Shown one piece after another: positions 36,401 through 44,301 of a DNA stretch of 64,000 nt. The DNA comes from Pseudocoprococcus catus. GTDB taxonomy: Bacteria > Bacillota > Clostridia > Lachnospirales > Lachnospiraceae. Below the pieces are notes generated by a model. The model had not been told where the DNA came from, made no database searches, and saw only the letters and a program-made list of their open reading frames with translations. Each line of letters starts with the position of its first letter. The first letter of the stretch is position 1. Location: positions 409,626 through 473,625 of the forward strand of contig NZ_LR698973.1 of assembly GCF_902381825.1 (NCBI RefSeq). The letters run 5' to 3'. The position numbers and the translations under genes were made by a program.

Positions 36401-38317
36401 GTTTTTGGTGGAGATGGCGTTGGTGCAGAGTATACGAAGGATGGTTGGGTAGGCAGCCGATATATGCATAACGGTGGCTACTATATCAAAGATGGCAAGC
36501 TGGCAGAGGGATGGACAAAGATTGATAATAAATGGTACTATTTTGCGAAAGAAGACGGAGAGAGCGGTATGCCTGGATTGAAAAGCCTTGGGCAGACAAA
36601 AATTGATGGCTCATATTACTTCTTTAACTCCAACGGTGAGATGCAAACTGGTCTGATTAAGTCATCTGATAAAACAAGATATGCAGATGCAAGCGGTAAG
36701 CTTCAAGAGAGCGGTTGGTATCAACATACAGATGGTACGTGGTATTACTTCAAGGATGCTGTTGCAGTAACCGGTCTTGTTAAAATTAATGGTACTTACA
36801 ATATGTTCCAACAGGATGGCACATGGAGCGGAGCATTAACGGCTAGTAATAATGGCTGGCAGAAAAATGGCAGTGATTACTATTATCTTCAGAATGGCGT
36901 GCCGATTACTTCAACTTCAAAAGTTGTTGGTGGTGAGACGTATTATTTTGATGAAGATGGCGTTATGATGAGAAATTGCCAATATGATGGACATTATTTG
37001 CAGGCATCAGGAGCAATGCTTGTTAACGGCTGGTTACAGGATGATGCTGGCGTATATACTTATTATGATGCAAATGGTGTGTGTGTTGAATCTGGATGGA
37101 AGCAGATTAATAATCAATGGTATTACTTTGAGCAAACCAATATGAATAATCAGGACCGGATTATCGATGGCAAGTTATACAGATTTGCGTCTAGTGGTGT
37201 AAGTGATGGCATAGGTATTGATGTAGCAGAAGGATGGAATCTAATTGCAGGCCAGTATTACTATGTAAAAAATAATGCATTAGTCAAGAACTCTATTGAG
37301 ACGATTGATGGTAATTCTTATTGTTTTGATTACGAGGGAAGAATGCTTTTCAATAGAATCATGGAGATAGACGGCAAGCGTTATTTCTTTAATGCCAATG
37401 GTATGATGGAGAAGAACGTATGGTGTTATAAGGACAATTCGTATGCCGGTTCAGATGGTGTTTTATATACGGGCGAACATGTTATTGAGGGACAAAAGTA
37501 TTTGTTTTCAGATCAAGGGATACTGATAAGAGGTAATCGCTTATCTGAGGATTACAAGACAGTTACAGTTGTTGATGAAAATGGTGTAATAAAAAATACT
37601 GTCAGCGCTAATGATGATGGTTGGGTCAGAATAGCCAATAGCTGGTATTATGTAAAGAATGGCATGTTTGTCAGAAACCGTTTATTGCAAATTAATGGAA
37701 AATGTTATTATTTTGGTATGAATGGTGAAATGGCTGTCAATGAAGGTATAGGTGATTGGTCAGGCTTTGGCCAAGGCTACGCCAATGCTGATGGTGTTGT
37801 TATTACAGATGGTTGGGTTAATAACAACCAGTATGTAGAAGACGGCACATTCATTTGGAGTGATCCAGCCATAATTAATGGCAAATATTATCTGTTTGTT
37901 GACAGATATTCTATCAGCGGTGTTGGAGAAGAGGATGGTGTTTATTATTACTTTGACGGCAACGGGAATAGAACACGCCAGAATATGGTTCAGGGTTGGA
38001 ATAAGGTCCATGATGAATGGTACTATATGGATGATGAAGGCAACTTATTAAAAAACACAAGTAAACAAATTGGAAATGCATTCTATTGCTTTGATTCTTC
38101 AGGAAAAATGGTAACAAATCGATTAGAAACAGTACATTCGTATACAGAATTACATTATGCATATTATGGTGCTGATGGTACACCGGTAAGAAACTGCTGG
38201 AAGACATTTGAGGATGAAACGTATTATCTTGATGATAATGGTTGGGCAGTGACTGGTGTTCAGCAGATTGGCGGAAAGCAGTATGTTTTTGATAATGATG
38301 GTTGCTTGATTCAGTAG
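33458..38317 (+). CDS. Giant secreted choline-binding-type repeat protein
   Basis: The 1619-residue protein has a signal peptide cleaved after VAYA (residue 30), then a Ser/Glu/Thr-rich linker to about residue 125. The rest is cell-wall-binding repeats of the choline/glucan-binding type (GWYQPE, WYYYD, YYFGSDG motifs). No catalytic domain or sorting signal is seen. A higher-order unit recurs with period 402, 411, 411, 426 and 432 bases (Gly-Trp marks at 34169, 34571, 34982, 35393, 35819, 36251). It would dock on phosphocholine or glucan at the cell surface. ATG 33458 is 8 bases from AGGAGG; ATG 33452 is only 2 away. The ligand type is inferred from the nearby lic genes. Confidence 0.88.
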   Translation: MKKRKLLKQAKKFVAVVTAVALLDAPVAYAADTSVPETAQYQAEEVVDSTDEISSEQPESESEVQQTGESEEAVESETEQSSESETSETEKTAEVKKESVADTEKETLEAVTETAETVQSAPESGNGWGDDGYYYQNGEIVKDREVTYWDEENERYRYTRFDENGIQYKNSWYQDGDNWYYYGEEGDRAEGLVDIAGNTYFFDSSGIMLRNSTFSITDQETGKEINYRSDENGHVVKGWYHDSWNSWYYDPVTGIMATGVVTIDDKTYCFDTYMRVNYAYTQDGILYYFGEDGVLEEQQEITQDGWTSFRGNEYYIRDGELVKGQFITEGDDTYFVAWDGVLYKSTTFSVYDGEKDTYGNYRADENGRLVKGWYQPEGSDERYYYDESGNAANGITEVDGDTYYFELGGRMCTDYVFSEKGILYFFGSDGTLTDSQTIEEDGWIQNGDKRYYVQDGKLVTSKFITVDDSTYYMDGSGVMMKDQTFSVWDEEEGASHDYRADSNGHIIKGWYQPEESDEWYYYDANGKAGSGITEVNGNAYYFGYEGRMYTDYIVSENKTLYYFGSDGVCRNPQSIEQDGWIQLEDKWYYAKDGELVKSNFVTDNGNTYYMGYDGYMLTNDTFYAYNQDKGQEDWYRVDQDGHLVKGWYYESDSDAMGYNNWFYYNEDGSAVKGITEINGKTYYLNYEGEMLTNYVVTENGKIYHFDKNGVLSEEKALDKDDWVQFDGDWYYVKDGQLVQNEFLTVDGQTYYMNYNGVMETNTEFSIYDSDSDRTCYYRVDKDGHLVKGWFRYNESNTDWYYYDENGVKAEGLQNLNGTTYYFKNDYDGNGEMVANQAVVIDGTFYYFGSNGALEKKDNIEKDGWIGTSSCWYYVQNHDLVRKCAMKIDNALYVFDANGEMVVNDTCYAYPKGDTDGERYIYRTDSDGHAIKGWYENQNGWYYYDAEGRGVSGIQTINQSMYYFVDSEMQLNTKSVKDGKLYVFGGDGVGAEYTKDGWVGSRYMHNGGYYIKDGKLAEGWTKIDNKWYYFAKEDGESGMPGLKSLGQTKIDGSYYFFNSNGEMQTGLIKSSDKTRYADASGKLQESGWYQHTDGTWYYFKDAVAVTGLVKINGTYNMFQQDGTWSGALTASNNGWQKNGSDYYYLQNGVPITSTSKVVGGETYYFDEDGVMMRNCQYDGHYLQASGAMLVNGWLQDDAGVYTYYDANGVCVESGWKQINNQWYYFEQTNMNNQDRIIDGKLYRFASSGVSDGIGIDVAEGWNLIAGQYYYVKNNALVKNSIETIDGNSYCFDYEGRMLFNRIMEIDGKRYFFNANGMMEKNVWCYKDNSYAGSDGVLYTGEHVIEGQKYLFSDQGILIRGNRLSEDYKTVTVVDENGVIKNTVSANDDGWVRIANSWYYVKNGMFVRNRLLQINGKCYYFGMNGEMAVNEGIGDWSGFGQGYANADGVVITDGWVNNNQYVEDGTFIWSDPAIINGKYYLFVDRYSISGVGEEDGVYYYFDGNGNRTRQNMVQGWNKVHDEWYYMDDEGNLLKNTSKQIGNAFYCFDSSGKMVTNRLETVHSYTELHYAYYGADGTPVRNCWKTFEDETYYLDDNGWAVTGVQQIGGKQYVFDNDGCLIQ

Positions 38318-38347
38318 TTTCTAAAAAGAGAAAATCTAGTCATGCTT

Positions 38348-38388
38348 AAGCAGGGCTGTGTAAGAGGGATTTTTGCACAGCCTTGTTT
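38348..38388 (+). terminator. Terminator after the giant repeat protein
   Basis: A 13-bp stem with two G-T pairs (38348-38360 with 38376-38388) ends in TTGTTT. The remaining bases to 38475 hold only the next ribosome site. Confidence 0.6.
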
Positions 38389-38475
38389 ATAATAAAACAA
38401 AAAGATTGGATTTAATGGGAGGAGAGAGCAACTGATACTTAGATAACAAATAATTCAAAGTAAGAGGAGGTACAA

Positions 38476-40395
38476 ATGAAAAAGAAATCTATTTTTTGGG
38501 CACTTATTCTAATGATATTATTTCTACTGTCAGGAACAGTTAATGCGCAGACAGAGTTCACATTAGAAGATTATCATTATACCAATCCCGTTTATAAGGA
38601 TATAGAGATAAATCAGCGTTCAGAGGCTATTCAGCCATATAGTCTAAATACAGCTGATGAAGTATATACGAGTGATGTGCAGAAGATTGCAGAAAAATTT
38701 AGGCAGGAACTGGTGGAGAGAGATAGTGTCATTGATGTATATTATTACAGCAGTGATAGTATCACACAGAATTTTTTTGATGCGCTGGCAAATCAGCTGT
38801 TTCAGAATGCAATTTCGCATACCGGAGTCGGCAATGAGGGTGATTACCTCAAGTGGCATTATCAGGGATGGACGGCTGAAGCATCCTACACTTTTGATGC
38901 AAATGGCGGATATGATCTGCATATTACCTATTACATGTCATATTTATCTGATGCAGGTCAGGAAGAACAGGTGACAGAGAAAGTGGATGATTTGCTGCAA
39001 TCTTTTAATCTTTCTGGAAAAACGGATTATGAGAAGGTAAAAGCCATTTATGATTACATTTGTGACAATATTACATATGATTATAAAACGTTAGATGATG
39101 ATACATATACATTGAAATATACAGCATATGCGGCGTTGATTAACAAAACGGCTGTATGCCAGGGATATGCATCCTTATTCTATCGTATGGTATTAGATGC
39201 CGGTGTAGATGCCAGAGTGATCTCCGGAGATGCCGGAGGTCCGCATGCGTGGAATATTGTAAGCATAGATGGGAAGTACTATAATCTTGATAGTACCTGG
39301 GATGCCGGAAATGATAGTTATGTGTATTTCCTGAAGAATATGGCAGATTTCTCAGATCATGTGCGGGATGAGGAATATACGGATGCAAGTTTTGAAGAAG
39401 CATATCCGATTTCTGAAGAGTCTTATTATGAATCCGATGATGTTGAGCAGTTTGGCGATTATGAATATGTAATTAATAATGATCAGATTATGATTACAAG
39501 GTATACCGGCGATGATCAGAATGTTGTTATACCTGCAGAGATTGATAATAAACCAGTTGCTGTGATCGGACCATTTGCGTTTGATTCGGCACAGACTTTA
39601 GAAATTCTTGAGATTCCGGAGGGAGTAGAAACAGTTGAAGTGGGGGCTTTTTGGGATTGTACGAATTTGAGAAAGGTCTATTTTCCATATTCTGTAACGA
39701 GCATAGAGAACTATGCATTTTATAATGCAGTGAACTTAGTGGATATATATTATGCGGGTACACAGGAAGAATGGGAACAAATACCAAAAGATGGCGCATT
39801 TGACGATCTAACACCGATTTATCATTTCAATTATGATAATGAGGGAAAGGGACAATGGATACAGTCTGGTTCCAGATGGTGGTATCAATATGCAGATGGT
39901 TCCTATCCGGCATCTGAACGTATTCAAATTGACGGTACCTGGTATGGATTTGATCATTCTGGATGGATGGAGACTGGTTGGGCTTCACATGAGAATACCT
40001 GGTATTATTTTAGTGCAGGCGGAGCCATGTGTATAGGCTGGGTATTCGATGGCAATACATGGTATTATATGGATGAAAACGGCAAGATGATTGTCGGCTG
40101 GCAGCAGGTTAATGGTGTCTGGTACTATTTTGGTGAAAGCGGAGCCATGCGAACAGGCTGGGTACTTGATGACAGTAAATGGTACTATATGAATGAAAAT
40201 GGAGTTATGCAGACAGGCTGGCAGCAGGTTAATGACATCTGGTATTATTTTGGTGAAGGCGGTTCCATGGTCACCGGTTGGCAGGAAATAGGAAATACAT
40301 GGTATTACTTTGATTTGAATGGTCAGATGGCTTCGGATGCATGGATTGGAAATTGGTATGTAGATGGATCCGGTGCGTGGGTAAGCAGCAGATAA
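38476..40395 (+). CDS. Secreted transglutaminase-like protein with BspA-type and choline-binding repeats
   Basis: The 639-residue protein has a signal peptide (cleaved after VNA, residue 24). A transglutaminase-core domain (about 165-290) has the Cys-His-Asp triad visible as AVCQGY (C228), PHAWN (H257) and LDSTWD (D272). A short BspA-like leucine-rich region (about 340-440, EIPEGVETVEVGAFWDC) follows, and six or so Gly-Trp cell-wall-binding repeats run to the end. Such proteins may act as wall-associated cysteine proteases or cross-linkers (inference). AAGAGGAGG precedes the ATG. Repeats match the giant neighbour, so both likely bind the same surface ligand. Confidence 0.9.
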   Translation: MKKKSIFWALILMILFLLSGTVNAQTEFTLEDYHYTNPVYKDIEINQRSEAIQPYSLNTADEVYTSDVQKIAEKFRQELVERDSVIDVYYYSSDSITQNFFDALANQLFQNAISHTGVGNEGDYLKWHYQGWTAEASYTFDANGGYDLHITYYMSYLSDAGQEEQVTEKVDDLLQSFNLSGKTDYEKVKAIYDYICDNITYDYKTLDDDTYTLKYTAYAALINKTAVCQGYASLFYRMVLDAGVDARVISGDAGGPHAWNIVSIDGKYYNLDSTWDAGNDSYVYFLKNMADFSDHVRDEEYTDASFEEAYPISEESYYESDDVEQFGDYEYVINNDQIMITRYTGDDQNVVIPAEIDNKPVAVIGPFAFDSAQTLEILEIPEGVETVEVGAFWDCTNLRKVYFPYSVTSIENYAFYNAVNLVDIYYAGTQEEWEQIPKDGAFDDLTPIYHFNYDNEGKGQWIQSGSRWWYQYADGSYPASERIQIDGTWYGFDHSGWMETGWASHENTWYYFSAGGAMCIGWVFDGNTWYYMDENGKMIVGWQQVNGVWYYFGESGAMRTGWVLDDSKWYYMNENGVMQTGWQQVNDIWYYFGEGGSMVTGWQEIGNTWYYFDLNGQMASDAWIGNWYVDGSGAWVSSR

Positions 40396-40417
40396 AAAAT
40401 TTTATAAGATTAATTAA

Positions 40418-40453
40418 AAAGATCGCAGGAAAAATAAATTTTCTGCGATCTTT
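40418..40453 (+). terminator. Terminator after the transglutaminase-like gene
   Basis: An 11-bp GC-containing stem (40418-40428 with 40443-40453), extended by A-T pairs, ends in TTT. It separates the gene from the decayed third member. Confidence 0.75.
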
Positions 40454-40482
40454 CATGATAGAATTAAAAGAAGGAAAGAAAA

Positions 40483-41578
40483 ATGAAGAAAATATTTTAT
40501 AAATTGGTGTGTATTTAGGCGGTTTGTTTGCTGACACCTATTACTGTATGGGCAGCACAAAATACAGCCAGAATACCAAATAATCCGATAGATATTTCTG
40601 ATGAAAATGATAACAGAACCATTTTACATCACTTTTATGGATATTTGTGATATATATACCTTAGAAGAATTGAGAAATTATAGTTCTATGGCTGATTTTG
40701 TCAATAAAACAGGTTATATACAGTCTGACAGTATTTATGAGGGTTTTAGTCCGGGATACGTAACTAATTTTGAAAATACTGCATTGGATAAAGCAAAGCA
40801 ATGGGGGTATGAGGATATTGATTCATATGTAGCATACTTATGCCAAGGAAGAATATGCAAAATGTGAAGTAGTAAAAGAAACCTGGTATCCGGTGTATTT
40901 TATGGTTTCTAAGGATCTGGTTTCGCGTGAAGCTGTTGCAGCAGTTGCCGAAGAGCATAATTACACATTGTTTGAGACGGATAGCCTATATTATATACAT
41001 GGAACCTATACAAGGGACTATGCATATAATATGTTGATGAAATGGATACATGGTCCGGTCGATGGGATTATTTTTTATATGGTGATGAACATTTTACCTA
41101 TGGATGTGATTCAAAAGATATTACCAGATCAGGATATTACTTTGATAATTGGGGAGCAGGTTTTGGGGTGATTCAAGATCAAATACCTGTTGTCTATGAG
41201 CCTGAATACAAATATACGATTACGGGACCTGGGCGAGTTACCATAATAATTGCAGGCAGAGAAGATCAAAATGGACATGGCAGTGTCAATCTTCAAGGAA
41301 TAGGCACAATATATTTAAATGTCACTTCTAAGGAAAACGGTGAATGGATGCATAATGCAAGAGGCTGGTGGTATCAGAATGCAGATGGGACATATCCTAT
41401 TAATCAGTGGAAATATATATCGAAGAATTGGTATTATATGAGTGTAAATGGTCAAATGCTTACAGGGTGGCAGATAATAGGAGATGACTGGTACTATTTT
41501 GATGGAAGTGAGACAATGGCAGTCGATGCATGGATTGACGGCTATTATGTAAATTCGAATGGTGCCTGGGTACATTAG
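40483..41578 (+). pseudogene. Decayed choline-binding-type surface protein gene
   Basis: An ATG at 40483 with AAGGAAAG upstream begins a signal peptide (MKKIFYKLVCI) that meets TAG at 40516 but continues sensibly to LTPITVWAA. The reading then shifts frame three times: near 40600, near 40850 and between about 41040 and 41100. It ends in repeats (GWWYQNADGTYP, NWYYMSVNGQ, DWYYFDG) and the terminal GAWVH, the same C-terminus style as the preceding gene. At least one stop and three frameshifts make a pseudogene likely. The middle (MADFVNKTGYIQ, VVYEPEYKYTI) is not recognised; the intact gene was perhaps 360 residues. Confidence 0.75.
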
Positions 41579-41607
41579 AGAAAAGTTATAACTAAAAATA
41601 TTTCCAT

Positions 41608-41645
41608 AGAAGCAATCGCCTGCAATCTGATAGAGGATTGCTTCT
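41608..41645 (+). terminator. Hairpin after the decayed gene
   Basis: A 10-bp stem (41608-41617 with 41636-41645) follows the stop by 29 bases; a second left arm at 41622-41627 can compete for the same right arm. No clear T-run follows. Confidence 0.5.
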
Positions 41646-41754
41646 TCTATCAGGACCCATAGGTATTTTAATGGATTGATTACGACATCAGCATTACATT
41701 TTGGCTAAAAAATACTTTTATCCACTAATCTGTAATTTTTTTCATAAAATTAAC

Positions 41755-41871
41755 GAATGTTAATATCTCACCCATTTTCACCTGAAAATCCCACATTAGT
41801 GGTTATTTTTCGACAAAAGTTCTCAAAAAAGCCATCCTTGCAGTTGACAAAAAATGGTCACACGATATAAT
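41755..41871 (+). promoter_or_regulatory. Promoter region of polysaccharide locus 2
   Basis: TTGACA (41844-41849) and TATAAT (41866-41871), spacer 16 bp, lie 40 bp before cpsB. Upstream blocks GAATGTTAATA (41755-41765) and CGACAAAA (from 41811) repeat those of locus 1 at distances differing by one base. A 14-base AGTTGACAAAAAAT around the -35 is identical in both. The gap 41579-41911 holds no gene. Confidence 0.85.
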
Positions 41872-41911
41872 AGATATGAATATACGTTAATATGAGAAAA
41901 TGAGGTTCAGT

Positions 41912-42646
41912 ATGGAGTTTTATGATATTCATTCCCATATACTAGCGAAAGTGGACGATGGAGCTGAGACTTTTGAGATGTCATGCCGGATGTTGGACAT
42001 GGCGTATGAGGAAGGTATACGGCACTTATGCGTCACACCCCATTACAACAGACACAATGCGGATGATGCGGAGCGGCCGAAGAAGGTCATGCGGGCTTTT
42101 CGGGCGTTGGAACTGTATGCGAAGAAGCAGTATGAAGACATGCATCTGTACCGGGGCAATGAAGTGATGTATTTTCCTGATGTGGTGAAATATCTGGATA
42201 GCGGCAGTATCACGACTATGAACGGCGGACGTTATGTGCTGGTGGAGTACAAGCCGAATGCTTCTTATCATAATGTTTACAGTGGTCTGCAGCAGATTCT
42301 GTATGGGGGTTATCTGCCGGTTCTGGCCCATGTGGAGCGTCTGGATTGTCTGATTGATGAATGGGACAAGTTAGAGGAACTGAAGGAGAGCGGGATTATT
42401 CTGCAGATGAATACCGATGGCCTGATCGGCGGGCGTTTTGACCGATGGGTGCGCCGGTGTCGGGCACTGGTGGAGGATGGCTATATCGATGTACTGGGAA
42501 CCGATGCCCACAATATGACATCGAGACCGCCACAGTACCGGAAAGCTGCCGAATGGATTGAGAAGAAATGCGGCCGCGCAAGACTCAGACAGCTGGCAGA
42601 GGAGAATCCGAGGGCAATTCTGGAGAATCAGCTGATCAGCACCTGA
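41912..42646 (+). CDS. cpsB: CpsB/CapC-type tyrosine-protein phosphatase (PHP domain)
   Basis: The 244-residue PHP-family protein has DIHSHIL and KVDDGA at the N-terminus, CVTPHYN near residue 45, ALAHVER-like PVLAHVERLD and GTDAHNM near the end: the metal-binding His/Asp set of Mn-dependent CpsB phosphatases. It dephosphorylates the CpsD tyrosine kinase to regulate chain assembly. Start chosen at 41912 (GAGG six bases upstream); a frame from 41900 adds four residues. It opens locus 2, with cpsC after a 78-bp gap. Confidence 0.92.
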   Translation: MEFYDIHSHILAKVDDGAETFEMSCRMLDMAYEEGIRHLCVTPHYNRHNADDAERPKKVMRAFRALELYAKKQYEDMHLYRGNEVMYFPDVVKYLDSGSITTMNGGRYVLVEYKPNASYHNVYSGLQQILYGGYLPVLAHVERLDCLIDEWDKLEELKESGIILQMNTDGLIGGRFDRWVRRCRALVEDGYIDVLGTDAHNMTSRPPQYRKAAEWIEKKCGRARLRQLAEENPRAILENQLIST

Positions 42647-42724
42647 TGTCGAAAACGACAGAATTTGACACCCGTAGCCTATCAACACAACAATTTAAAG
42701 AATGGAAAGTAGTAGTAAGTAGTA

Positions 42725-43522
42725 ATGGAAAAGAAAAGAAATGACAATGAAGAGATGGAAATTGATTTACTGGAACTGCTGATGGTGATGAAGAAGCACC
42801 TGTCGGCGATTCTGTTGGCAGGCATTGTTGGTCTGGTGATCATGTTTGCCTATACCAGTTTCCTTGTAACACCTTTGTACAGTGCATCTTCTATGATGTA
42901 CGTTATGCCGGACAACAGCAACAGCATGAATTCTTCCACATTGAGTGATATGCAGGTTGGTCAGCAGCTGACAAGTGATTATTCCAGCATGATCAAAAGC
43001 CGCAGTTTTATGGAAGATGTGATCAAGAAGCTGAATCTGACCATAGATTACCAGCAGCTGCTTGAGAAAGTTGAGGTGACGAATCCGACATCCAGCCGTA
43101 TCCTTCAGGTGACAGTGAATGATCCGAATCCGCAGACAGCCGCAGATATTGCCAATGAGATGGCATCCGTGGCAGAGTCAAAGCTGAAAGAGATTACCGG
43201 CATGCAGGCGATTAAGATTTATGAAGAGGCGGCTGTGCCTGATAGACCATCCAGTCCGAGTCTGAAGAAGAACTGTGCGTTGGGCCTTCTGGCAGGCATT
43301 GTATTGGCCATGGCAGTGATTACAATCCTCTATCTGCTGGATGATACCATCAAGACAGAAGATGACATTGAGAAGTATCTGGGTATGACAACACTGGCAG
43401 TGCTTCCTTACAATGGAAGAAAACAGCAGAGACAGGCTCAGAAGCACAAGAAGCAGAGAGCAAAGCAGGAAAGACAGACATCCAGAAAGAGAAAGGAAAT
43501 CGAAACTGATGAATTCAATTAA
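42725..43522 (+). CDS. cpsC: Wzz/CpsC chain-length determinant
   Basis: The 265-residue protein has one membrane helix near residues 22-45 (SAILLAGIVGLVIMFAYTSF). An extracytoplasmic region follows, ending in the proline-rich VPDRPSSPSLKK, then the second helix (LGLLAGIVLAMAVITILYLL). The cytoplasmic tail is strongly basic (many Arg/Lys/Gln). It is the membrane adaptor that activates the CpsD kinase and sets polymer length. It overlaps cpsD by 14 bases. Confidence 0.92.
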   Translation: MEKKRNDNEEMEIDLLELLMVMKKHLSAILLAGIVGLVIMFAYTSFLVTPLYSASSMMYVMPDNSNSMNSSTLSDMQVGQQLTSDYSSMIKSRSFMEDVIKKLNLTIDYQQLLEKVEVTNPTSSRILQVTVNDPNPQTAADIANEMASVAESKLKEITGMQAIKIYEEAAVPDRPSSPSLKKNCALGLLAGIVLAMAVITILYLLDDTIKTEDDIEKYLGMTTLAVLPYNGRKQQRQAQKHKKQRAKQERQTSRKRKEIETDEFN

Positions 43523-44201
43523 TCTGACAAGAATCGATGACGGCGAAGCCGTCAGCGAATATTATAAACAGCTGAGAACGAATATCTATTTCTGCGGGCA
43601 GGACAAACAGTGTATCGCTTTTACGAGTAGTTTTCCTAATGAGGGAAAGAGTACGGTTGTATTCAACCTCTGCAAAGCACTGGCAGAGGACGGTAAACGT
43701 GTCATCCTGCTTGACGCGGATTTGAGAAAATCCGTTTTATACAATCGATGTATGCCGGATCAGGAGGTCAAGGGACTGAGTCACTATCTGGCAGGTTTTG
43801 TGCCCCTCAATGATGTGATCTGTAAGACCAACATCAAGAATATGTATATGGCATTTGCGGGCCTGAATGCCCCGAACCCGGCGGAATTATTGGGAAATCC
43901 GAAGTTCAAGGCAGCCATTGAAGCCATGAAGAAGAGTTTTAACTATATCATCGTGGACTGTGCCCCAATCGGCGCGGTGATTGATGCGGCTGTTGTGGCC
44001 AAGAGCGTGGACGGCATGGTAATGGTCATTGAACAGAAGAAAGTCAGCCGGAGAATGGCACAGAAGATGAAAGAGCAGCTGGAAGCCAGCGGCTGTCCAT
44101 TACTGGGCGTTGTATTAAATAAAGTCAAGATATCCGAGAATAAGGGTTATGGCGGCTATGGACAGTACTATGGCCACTACGGCAAATACGGAGAGTACTA
44201 A
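43509..44201 (+). CDS. cpsD: CpsD-type tyrosine autokinase
   Basis: The 230-residue BY-kinase has Walker A FPNEGKSTVVFNL, Walker A' VILLDADLRKS, and Walker B YIIVDCAPIG, and ends in a tyrosine cluster (GYGGYGQYYGHYGKYGEY), the autophosphorylation site. With CpsC it controls polymerisation and export, and CpsB reverses it. The start at 43509 follows GAAAGGA at 11 bases; a longer frame from 43413 is only the other reading of cpsC. Confidence 0.93.
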   Translation: MNSINLTRIDDGEAVSEYYKQLRTNIYFCGQDKQCIAFTSSFPNEGKSTVVFNLCKALAEDGKRVILLDADLRKSVLYNRCMPDQEVKGLSHYLAGFVPLNDVICKTNIKNMYMAFAGLNAPNPAELLGNPKFKAAIEAMKKSFNYIIVDCAPIGAVIDAAVVAKSVDGMVMVIEQKKVSRRMAQKMKEQLEASGCPLLGVVLNKVKISENKGYGGYGQYYGHYGKYGEY

Positions 44202-44213
44202 TATTACGCAAAA

Positions 44214-44239
44214 ACACTGCGCGTCAGAATGCGCAGTGT
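44214..44239 (+). promoter_or_regulatory. Hairpin between cpsD and the CapD-like gene
   Basis: A perfect 9-bp GC-rich stem (44214-44222 with 44231-44239, 8-base loop) lacks a T-run. It may stabilise mRNA or mark a processing site. Confidence 0.5.
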
Positions 44240-44301
44240 GCGGGCAGGAAGAAGTGCCCATTACAGGCACATAGCAAGACTAAAAGAGGGAGTAAGTAGT
44301 A

